Source: Adineta vaga (taxonomy: Eukaryota; Rotifera). From it: 64,000 bases of DNA. A program made the position numbers and the translations under genes. This document shows positions 55,795-64,000 of the stretch, piece after piece. The DNA lies in the NCBI GenBank assembly GCA_021613535.1, contig CP075497.1, positions 12,586,001 through 12,650,000 of the forward strand, written 5' to 3'. Each line of letters opens with the position of its first letter. The stretch's first letter is position 1. The notes beneath the pieces are model-generated. The model made no database searches, had not been told where the DNA came from, and was given only the letters and a program-made list of their open reading frames with translations.

Positions 55795-56387
55795 ATATGT
55801 AAACATGACGACCGATTAGAAGCGAAAGAAAATCGAGGTCATATAGAAATATTGGTACTTTCTCCGACGAAATAAAGAACGAAAGGATATGCTGTTCGTG
55901 GAAATACACTTCAAAATATTGAACATCGTAAAATTGCAACAGTATTTGAATCAATGAATAAATCAATGATAGATGATATGAAACATGAATATCATTATCC
56001 AAATAGATATTAATTTGATGCTGAAAGTTTATCAGCTAAATTATCAAAACTTGAAGGAACAGTTAAAACAATTACAAATAATGTTTGGCCTATTTTAAAA
56101 GATAGTAAGTTTAAAAATTAAATTCTTTAAAAAAATTATTTGTTTATATTTTATTTGACGAGCATATCCTCATCATATTGAAAATATTGCAAATGAAACA
56201 ACTCATATTCTCGGTTTCTTTTGATCAACCTGTACCTGGTGATATTGGTTTAACAGGAATATTTTCAGCTTATTCACGTGAAACAATTGCTTCAACTTTA
56301 CAATGTTATTTGAAAGATTTACCTAAATTTTCATTTTATCCAAAAAGTTTACTTATTGTTCAACGACTTAATCCATTTGATCTATGA
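55795..56387 (+). pseudogene. broken gene of unknown family
   Basis: The plus strand reads GYAVRGNTLQNIEHRKIATVF..MKHEYHYPNRY, a TAA, then FDAESLSAKLSKLEGTVKTI..VWPILKD to a donor at 56104. After an intron, AYPHHIENIANETTHILGF is followed by a one-base frameshift near 56220 into SFDQPVPGDIGLTGIFSAYS..LIVQRLNPFDL and a stop. Clear coding character, at least two disabling changes, no family recognised. Confidence 0.55.
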
Positions 56388-57404
56388 AAACAAACATTTT
56401 TTCCTCTTAAAATTTTTATTGAAACTATGATGAAAAACTTTATCAGAGAACATATTCTTCTAATTGAACCCTAGATTAGTGTCTTGTAGATTGTTATTGA
56501 ATAAAAGTTTCTAGATGACTATTCGATTATTATAGTATTTCTTAGCATATTGAATATCATTTTTTTATATTTTATTTATTACATTCTTTTCATGAATAAT
56601 ACACATAAACTTTAAGAACAAAAATTAGGAATATTTTTAATTCTATTCGAATAATTCATGTATTAAAATTCCAACGCCAATAACAATATTGATTAAAGAA
56701 AGTTACTTGAATGGTATTGAGAAAAGAGTTGGATTCGACTTCGGCATAACGCATCAAGAAAAATAATGGTAGTTTCATTATCATCGTTGATTTATAAAAT
56801 ACATGATATGTGTAGAAAAAATCGATTACACCTATAGGGTGTATAGTTACAGTACAACATAAAACTTGTGGAATCAATGAAACTTCAACTAACCAGCGAA
56901 GAAAGTTCACATATGTTACTGTATAACTGCTGTTTGTCAACTATAACCACGTATAGAGAAAAGTGTTTTAGACATAAATAAATATCATTTTAATTTCTTT
57001 TTTCAAGAAAATAATCATTAATGAATATTGATCAAGATCACATATGTCGCGCCAATCATCTTATAATATATGAACTATCGGTGGATAGTAACGATAGAAA
57101 AATAAAATCATTATCGCATTGAACTCCGATAGAATAAAAAGAAGTAATACAGTATCAATTAAACATGTTACCATGAAATGAGTAATAAGCCAAATTTTTA
57201 TATCATAAATACATTGTAGTTGTTGATATTCAGCGACAAACAATAGATGTTTTAATAAAAAAAAAAGTCTCATTGATAGATAATATTTGATTCATTAATC
57301 AACTGTTTGATAGAAAAAATACCTATTTATATGGAGAATGTCTCGTAAAGAAAATTTCATTTATCTCACTGGCTATCGTTGTTGCAAAAGAAATAATCTT
57401 ATAT
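56388..57404. other. intergenic; hydrophobic minus frames of doubtful status
   Basis: Minus frames at 56656-56940 and 57061-57273 are rich in hydrophobic residues but show no motif. They could be remnants of a membrane-protein gene or chance in AT-rich DNA. Confidence 0.3.
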
Positions 57405-57763
57405 GTAAACATATCTGTCGTCAAAATAACATATTCATTTTTGACTAACCTCATTTTTGTCCATTCTCATTCAACACTCGACTGAAGATAATTAAAATGA
57501 TTGGACAATATACAATCATTCGTTTAATTAAATAGAATAAATAAACATTCACTCTAGTGGCGTAATCAGGATTTGCTGGGTGAGCGGGCGCCGCCCTACC
57601 AGTTTTAAAAATATATATAATGTTTATATTATGTAAACATGTCTGTCGTCTACATAACATATTCATTTTTGTCCATTCTCATTCAACACTCGACTGCAGA
57701 TAATTAAAATGATTGGACAATACAATCATTCGTTTAATTAAATAGAATAAATAAACATTCACT
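57405..57763. repeat. imperfect tandem duplication (about 130-150 bp) around a GC-rich fragment
   Basis: 57405-57553 and 57632-57763 share ttttgtccattctcattcaa, cactcgactg.agataatta and aataaataaacattcactc. Between them tagtggcgtaatcaggattt..gcgggcgccgccctacc looks like the end of a hAT-type element. Confidence 0.85.
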
Positions 57764-58279
57764 CCATTGCATTATATTCGTTAATGTTTTTTTTCGAGTG
57801 CTCAAAATATTCGATCAACATCTTAATCATTATTTGAAGAAAATACTAAAATATAATTTTAGAGGCAATAATCGCATCAGCTTTTATTTGAAATAAAAAA
57901 GAACACAGACGAACGATTACAAGAAGTCATATCACAAGGAAAATGAGTTGTAGTTTGTTCATGATTAATATAAAAAATTCACGTATATATAGAAAGTTGA
58001 TTGTATGTATTTCATTGTATTGATCCGTACGAAAGCTTAATAGATATTAATTGAATGGTATACCATGGTGAGGATTTGTGTTAACAGGAATTCTACTTCA
58101 TTGTGTTCTGTATTTCTATTATTATGTATAGACAGGCGCACTGAAGACACCGATGATCGTTCAATTAGTGCACATGTATAAGTACACTTGTTTCTCTCTG
58201 TTATTCCCATTTCACATCAATCTTACTTCTACAACACGCAACTAGCTGATCTTCTTATTTTCTGCTCTCTCAATTCACA
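57764..58279. other. left flank of the MULE relic, nothing recognised
   Basis: AT-rich; the terminal inverted repeat of the MULE was not identified. Confidence 0.35.
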
Positions 58280-58980
58280 ATGACCAACGCGCAGCCTACT
58301 CGCTCTTTCGTGAACAGCAACAAAAGCAAGCCTCTTCTCGTTATTGACGATTATGTCTTTCAGAAGAGCGGCAAGGCCAAGCTGTCAAACTCAGCACTTG
58401 CCATGGCACCAACGGCTAACCAAGCCAGAAAAGCATCGAATGTTCACCGGCGCATGGAAATGCCAGCTCTTCCCACCTCGGTCGACTTCTACTATCGACA
58501 CATGTTCGGTATTCTTCACCAACACGCCACTCGCCTCAACCTTGCATTTCAGCCGACTCGGATGACGAGCGATTTCGAACCTGCGTTGGCCAAGGTCCTC
58601 AAGACCCAGCTTCCCAATGCTCATCAACATAGCTGTTATTTCCATTACTGTCAGGCCATTCATCGAAGAATCCAAACACTCAGGCTTGCGAACGTTTACA
58701 AAAATGACATCGACGCTCGCTCATTTGCACGAAAGCTCATGGATTTGGCTCTTCTTCCGTTCAATCGGGTCGCACTGGGCTTCGAGTAGATAGCAAACGA
58801 AGTGCCTGATTCTATCGACGTCTTATCGACTACTTTCGAGACCACTGGATGAAGAATGTCAAGCTCAGGCTATGGAACGTGGCCGAATTAAATGTGCGCA
58901 CGAACAATAACATTGAAGGATGGAATAATCGTTTCAACAAACAAATGAACAGGTATTCAAGGTGTTAATGAGCACGCAAA
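58280..58980 (+). pseudogene. Mutator-like (MULE) transposase relic
   Basis: GC-richer than its surroundings. The first frame (58280-58789) starts with a FLYWCH-like strand (KPLLVIDDYVFQKSGKAK), then shows a probable internal deletion, then MULE catalytic sequence: MTSDFEPALAKVLKTQLPNAH with the second Asp, and CYFHYCQAIHRRIQ. After a frameshift near 58785 the match continues as RRLIDYFRDHWMKNVKLRLWNV and RTNNNIEGWNNRFNKQM, the end of the transposase core. Inactive: the first catalytic Asp region is missing and the frame is broken. Confidence 0.8.
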
Positions 58981-59714
58981 AAATGAACACTCTTGCCAAA
59001 CGTTTCGAGGACGATGAGATCGATCGTGCCAAACATCTGGAGGGACTCTCCTTATTGGTGGCTCCTAAAAAGTGAATTAAATCACTTCTCTTCGTATCAG
59101 ATGATTTCTCTTTTTTATTGTACATAGTTCTTTGTTAAATAAACTGTTGAATAACTTTACAGAATTTTTATTGATTTTATCTTTTCCGGATTTCAGGACA
59201 ATACATTTCGCATTTAGGCGAATGCCTCCATGCTATCTAGTTTCTCTCTTTCTCGACGTACGCATTCAAATTTGTGATTCAGTTCAGTGATGATCTCAAG
59301 AACGGTAGATAGGAAAAAGTGATTCAAACGCGAAAATGAAATATTGAGACGGAGCTAAAGTTTCTTTTTTTGCAAACTCAATTATGATATTCAATTCGTG
59401 TACTAGACGTCGATAAAAAACCTTAATTATATTATGTCTTTATACTTCTCTAGACATAAAAATCAAATATTATTTTGACGTTGAACAGTTCATATTCGAT
59501 TTTCGTTTGTATTAATTTGTTTAAAGATAATTTTCTTTTATTCATCTGTCAGGATATTAAAAAATTTGATCTATAGTTCTCTATAAACTAAACTCTAAAT
59601 AGAAATATCGAATATAACAGTTATGAGAATTATTTAGTATTTATCATATTCTCAATGAAAATAACTAGATTTTATTTATAAACAAAGAATAGAAATTCTT
59701 CATCAAGTCTCAAG
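58981..59714. other. right flank of the MULE relic, nothing recognised
   Basis: Possibly includes transposon 3' sequence up to about 59300. No terminal repeat was identified. Confidence 0.35.
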
Positions 59715-61424
59715 TTAAATAATAATTGATGATGAATGATAAAGAGAACTATTAATGGATTCAGTTGTTGTTGATTGAAATATTTTCTTTGATTGCTTAA
59801 TTGGATATTGTTGAATAAATTCTTTTAATTTTTCTTTTTCAATATTTGTTTGACGAGAAAATTGTAAAGCTAAATAAGGTTTTTCGTTTAGTTCTTCTTG
59901 ATTTTCTCTTAAAAATATTCGATTTAACAAATTAAAATCATCTGTTGTATTTTTCAATGAATAAGTTTTCTTTCTTCGATATTGTTTTGATTTTTGAAAA
60001 TGTTCTTTTCGTTCTTGTCGTGTCCAATATCGACCTTGTTTGAATTCACTTAAAATTTCATCATCTGTTGTTGTTAATAAGGAATTCTTCTCTTCTTTTA
60101 AACGTTTTTCACGATATTGACGACGAATTAATTTTGAATTTTCTTTTTTTCGAAAAAGATTTTCTCGTTCAGAAGGAAATGGAAGTGGTTTAAGAATGAT
60201 CTTTTCATAATCTGTTGTTGTTGTTGTTTCAAATAAACTTTTTGATTGAAGAAATGAAGATATTGAATCAAATTTGAAAGTTTTTCGTACATCATTTAAA
60301 GAATAACAATGACGAAAGAAATTTTGTTTATTTGATTGAAGATTAATTGTTAAACAAGATAAACTATTTGATTTTCTTTTTAATTGATTTGAAAAGAAAT
60401 TTTTTTCAAAAGCTAAAATAATTCCACTATCATTTTCAGTTAACGGTGTTGTTATTGAAAGATTTTTGACTTGAAAACGTATTATTTGAAAAATAAGAAG
60501 TGATATTCCTTGAATTAATTCAATTGCTTGTTCTCGATTATAAACTTTTTCATTATTGATTTGAATGATTTGATCACCGCATTGAAATTCTCCTTGACGA
60601 TCTGCAATGCTATCATTTTCAATCTAAAATATTTTTCATTAATGAAAATTTTAATGAAATACTTTCTTCCAACTTTTTCAATATAAATATTTGTTTGATA
60701 TTCTGTTGTTATTCCGTAAGAAAGAGTTAAACCTAATTGTTGATTAGGATTATGACGATAAAGTATAATATCCTGTAAAAGAATGAATTTGATCGTTTTT
60801 TGAAAATAAAAAATCAATGAAATTTTACTTTGATACTGAAATGATTATTTAATGTTAAATAAGATTGATCAAATAATGAATAATATGAAGATTGACTTTT
60901 AAAACTAAAATGAAATCAAATATAATCATATGATTTGAATTCTTTCGATTAAAAATGAATAATGACATAGATTATCTTTGTCTTTAGTCAATTATATGTC
61001 TATTCGTAAATCGATTTGTTCATTGATGATTTCGTGACAGATCGATTTGCTTGATCAATTTGATAGAGAAAGAAAAAAAAAGGTAAAATCTTACTAATTA
61101 TTTTCTTGAAATTTATTTACTGAAGAGATTTTGTTCTTTGAATTGAGAATTATATCATCCTAAATAGAATTCAATGATTTATTAACTGATAATTTTCTTA
61201 TCTTGATTTTTTAATTTGATGAAAGATTTTTATTCAATTAGACGAAATATTCATTCTCAAGGAAAAAGAACATTTATTTTTACAATTGAATTTACTTTAG
61301 ATTAAGAATTCTATTCTTTAAGAAGAAACAAAAAACAACTTACTGATAAATTGATTTTCTTTTTTGATGAATTAACTTTTGAACCACAAATAAAATAATT
61401 GAATTTCAAACAACAATTTGCCAT
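59715..61424 (-). CDS. PDZ-domain protein, PDZRN-like (409 aa)
   Basis: Exons 61424-61344, 61159-61095, 60904-60829, 60772-60674 and 60623-59715 sum to 410 codons in phase. A Cys-containing start (MANCCLKFNYFICG) is followed by a Ser/Asn-rich segment. A single PDZ domain is split by an intron: DIILYRHNPNQQLGLTLSYG with GLTL in place of the GLGF loop, then SIADRQGEFQCGDQIIQINN. Next come TENDSGIIL and a basic helical region ending RYWTRQERKEHFQKSKQYRRKK, which resembles the tails of PDZRN3/LNX-type proteins. No RING finger is present. Probably a scaffold protein near membranes. A decayed copy lies at 54302-55640. Confidence 0.75.
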
Positions 61425-62289
61425 TTTTTTACTAAAAGAATCTTAATATCTTCTTCTTCTTCTTTCCTTGATAGACAAATGAATAAACATAAGAGAAGAA
61501 ATCTTTCTCTTTATCTATGAAAGATTATATCAATAAGAGAAAGAAAAGATTCTCTCTCTCTAACGTCTTTTTTTTCTTGTTTATAGAATCTATTTAATCT
61601 GATATCTTTCTTTTTCTAATTATCGATTTGTTAAAAGAGAACTAATATTGATCAATGCTATTTAATACCTGTTGTCTGTTTCTTTCAAGAAGATAAATTA
61701 TCAGTAAATCGTATTGAATGACAACTGACATTAGTTATTTTTTATAGATTAGATGATAACAACTCTAAAGGTTATTCTTATTCATAAATCTTCTTTACTA
61801 TAACCTTCATCAATAATTGTTTTCACATATTTATCAACGAAAGAATTTCTTCTTCTTTTTTTTATTTATTATCTGATTAATTTGAGAGAATTTCTTTTCT
61901 TAATAATCGTTGATCAGTCAAATTATACTGAGTATTACCTTGACATTGAGATTATCAATATTAAACTGTTTCTTTGTTAATGTATTGATTTCTTTCATAG
62001 TAATTATCATAGATACTTCTATTAGTTCGGATATACTTGAAATCAAGTAAAAGTTTGTTTGCATTGATATTCTTATCCTTCGTTTATTCTTTGATATATT
62101 ATGTATTGAAGAAACACAACGTTTAGTAGAATATTTTTCCTACTATGGATAGAGTACTGTCCATATATTGAGAACTTTAAAATAGAACTATATTGTTCCT
62201 AGAGAAGACATCATATCTCTCAAAGAACATTTTACATCTTCAAAACCTTAGATATATAATACCATTTACCTAATCTTTGTATATCTACC
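61425..62289. other. upstream region of the PDZ gene
   Basis: AT-rich. 61650-61740 and 62060-62095 match the flank of the decayed copy (55270-55360 and 55610-55660). No other feature recognised. Confidence 0.4.
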
Positions 62290-62395
62290 CATGTTTTCTA
62301 TTGCGATAAAAATGTGTCATAGTTGCGACGTAACTGCGAAATTTTTACCGCAACTATGCGCAACTGTGACACAGTCTTGGTAATGATAAGAATAT
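62290..62395. mobile_element. hairpin MITE, TTGCG-type, copy 1
   Basis: tgtgtcatagttgcgacg and cgcaactgtgacaca are inverted arms, preceded by tttctattgcgataaaaat, which recurs at copy 2. Confidence 0.65.
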
Positions 62396-62934
62396 CGAAA
62401 TAGATTGAAAATGCCAGTAGTTATTCATAAAAAAAGGACATTCATCTAATTAATACGGTGAAATCTCTCTTAATAAATATGTTTTGAACAGTTTCGTTAA
62501 TGTTCATCTTAGGAAGGTTTCATTGTACTATAATATTTGATAGAAGTATAATGTATGTTGAATACTTTTTTGCAAAATGTTTAGTAGATAACAAACGTTT
62601 ATCTATATCTTGCTTATATTATTCGTGTACATATAATGGCATATCTGTCTATATTCACTTGACGTACACGTTACACTTATTGATGTTTCGATTTTCGCGT
62701 GTGAACGATACTTGATTTCATTTCGAAAATGATGATTTTATCTATTAATCATCATCATTCTAAAATGTTCTTGTGAAAGCGTATATAATTTTCGTTAAAT
62801 AAAAGATTAAATAAAAAAGTTTAATTAAAAGAATTTCTATTATTCATCAATATGATACAGTATATCATACATTTCTTGATATATACTCATTTCTTTGAAT
62901 AACCTATAATTACTTGATAGTTTATTCGCATATT
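62396..62934. other. spacer between two related hairpins
   Basis: No supported gene. A 71-codon plus frame (62500-62715) has no motif. Confidence 0.35.
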
Positions 62935-63030
62935 TTCTATTGCGATAAAAATAGCTCGCAAACTGCGACGCGCACTTGCGAAAAATTATGGAGCGATTAT
63001 AGGTAAATTGCGATTTTTTCACCGTAACAA
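62935..63030. mobile_element. hairpin MITE, TTGCG-type, copy 2
   Basis: Begins ttttctattgcgataaaaat like copy 1 and ends with aattgcgattttttcaccg-type sequence. The core (cgcaaactgcgacgcgcac) has diverged. Confidence 0.55.
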
Positions 63031-63255
63031 CATAGTCGTTGAAAAATATACAATATTGGTTATGGATAAATAATGCAATTTATATTCTGTAGATGAAGTC
63101 ATAACATATTTCAAAAGATTTTATTAAGACTAAAATTCATGTTAATATATATGAAAATAATTTCGAAAAAAAAACACAAATAAAACGTTTTCCAAAGAAA
63201 TTAAGATAAAGCAAAAAGAAAAATAGTTCGTTTTTTATTGATCTTGATAAATCGT

Positions 63256-63594
63256 TCAAGGATGATGACACTTGTTAACACAATTATCGTATTCTTTCTT
63301 GCGATCACAATAGTAGCCACCCGCACCAATTATACAAAAATTTCTTACGCAGACATCCTTACAACGACGCAATTCTTCTTCACGTTGTGCTGTACTCTTG
63401 AAGTAGTTTTTGATTCCTTTAATAAGTTTACCGAATATACGTTTTTCAATCAATCGTTCATTAGAATCAATGACTGTATTACGCTGGTTTAAATAAAGTT
63501 CATTGTCGTCGATATTTTCCATTAAATTTCTTCCTATGCAATTTGATACCAACAACATACTTATTAAGATAAAACATAGAACTTGAGTATTCAT
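63256..63594 (-). CDS. secreted Cys-rich peptide precursor (112 aa), antimicrobial-peptide-like
   Basis: A single exon. Signal peptide 1-21 (MNTQVLCFILISMLLVSNCI) is followed by an acidic/Asn-rich propeptide (22-50) and a dibasic Lys-Arg at 51-52. Then comes a cationic amphipathic stretch (IFGKLIKGIKNYFKS, 53-67). A C-terminal domain has six cysteines spaced C-x3-C-x4-C-x8-C-x8-C-x3-C (78, 82, 87, 96, 105, 109). Pre-pro layout with an acidic pro-part, KR processing and a cationic product is typical of antimicrobial or venom-type peptides. The Cys spacing does not match defensins I know. A TATATAAAG box lies about 75 bases upstream and AATAAA just after the stop. Function is inferred from layout only. 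Confidence 0.72.
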   Translation of the reverse strand: MNTQVLCFILISMLLVSNCIGRNLMENIDDNELYLNQRNTVIDSNERLIEKRIFGKLIKGIKNYFKSTAQREEELRRCKDVCVRNFCIIGAGGYYCDRKKEYDNCVNKCHHP

Positions 63595-63668
63595 TGTGAT
63601 TTTTCACCAGCAAATGGAAGGTGTTTTTAAATGAAAAAAAAATTGTGAGGTGTAGCTTGCTTTTTCAG

Positions 63669-63677
63669 CTTTATATA
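63669..63677 (-). promoter_or_regulatory. TATA box of the Cys-rich peptide gene
   Basis: TATATAAAG on the minus strand, 75 bases before the start codon. Confidence 0.6.
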
Positions 63678-64000
63678 CAAATCAAACAATGACGTATACC
63701 AAGAGAAAGAAATATTTTGAATAAAAACCCAATCATCCGTATTTTTTTGTATATTTCACGAGATGAAGGATTCGATGTTAGTCACATTACATTTTTACAT
63801 TCTAATGAGACGTGCAGGTGATCAGATCGTAATTTTGTATCTATAAAAACCTTGAACTTGAAGTATATTTTTACCAATCATCCTACTCATAATGGAGGTC
63901 AAAGTCATTTTCTATTTATTAGATACATATTATGTGGATTGTTTTGATAAACAGTTTTTTAAAAAATGACAATCGTATGATAAATGATGAACTGAAAAAT
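63678..64000. other. upstream region, nothing recognised
   Basis: AT-rich end of the window; presumed upstream control region of the peptide gene. Confidence 0.35.

Noticed and set aside
56656-57273. Seven-transmembrane receptor on the minus strand
   Set aside because: Hydrophobic runs only; no DRY, NPxxY or conserved cysteines, and the frames cannot be joined.
1-64000. CRISPR arrays, bacterial operons, rRNA genes
   Set aside because: None seen. Tandem repeats lack the repeat-spacer pattern, and genes have spliceosomal introns.

Overview
The window looks like nuclear DNA of a bdelloid rotifer, or a close relative. It is very AT-rich. Animal-type genes are split by tiny GT-AG introns, mostly 45-60 bp. 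Three genes have a non-animal flavour: a BAHD acyltransferase, a formamidase and a bacterial-type M48 protease. G-rich motifs resemble the TGTGGG-type telomere repeat known from bdelloids. The window also holds many decayed second copies of its own genes. The species cannot be told from sequence alone. Exon joins were worked out by hand; where lengths are given, the exons sum to a multiple of three.

Layout. 0-5 kb: 3' end of a GRAMD1/Aster sterol-transfer gene, a methyltransferase relic, a truncated CDC50 copy and a pseudogene. 5-10 kb: a zinc-ribbon ORF, a solo LTR, a HGGT-repeat protein gene and the intact CDC50 flippase-subunit gene. 10-16.6 kb: a core-1 galactosyltransferase, then a small gene whose first intron holds a satellite and a PIF1-helicase fragment, then a decayed CDC50/C1GALT copy split by a MITE. 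17-26.4 kb: mosaic gene debris, the BAHD acyltransferase, an orphan membrane protein, a calpain and the formamidase. 28-34 kb: EF-hand protein, tRNA-Met, PIN-like protein, secreted EGF/chitin-binding-like protein and a class A GPCR. 36-41 kb: acyltransferase-3, an NCOA5-like RNA-binding protein and a large FKBP immunophilin. 41-46.5 kb: decayed copies of acyltransferase-3 and NCOA5 riddled with insertions. 46.5-54 kb: claudin-like protein, SEC14-like protein, a broken acidic-tail gene and the M48 protease. 54-64 kb: two copies of a PDZ gene (one decayed, one intact), a MULE relic, hairpin MITEs and a secreted Cys-rich peptide precursor.

The genes do not form one pathway. Several are membrane or secretory functions (sterol transport, lipid flipping, O-glycosylation, lipid transfer, tight-junction-like, GPCR), but the neighbourhood is an ordinary eukaryotic mixture.

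The most informative material is between the genes. There is a solo LTR with a 5-bp target duplication. A 3' cDNA-like insert with a 13-bp target duplication carries a nested hAT MITE with its own 8-bp duplication. A nearly identical 1.7-kb direct duplication is present. Chimeric scraps of the GPCR and NCOA5-like genes are joined at microhomologies. Together these record repeated breakage, patch repair and transposition. I did not find a clearly new multi-gene system. The best candidates for new biology are the Cys-rich peptide precursor at 63.3-63.6 kb, the HGGT-repeat protein at 7 kb and the small gene with a heat-shock-like promoter at 12.5 kb.
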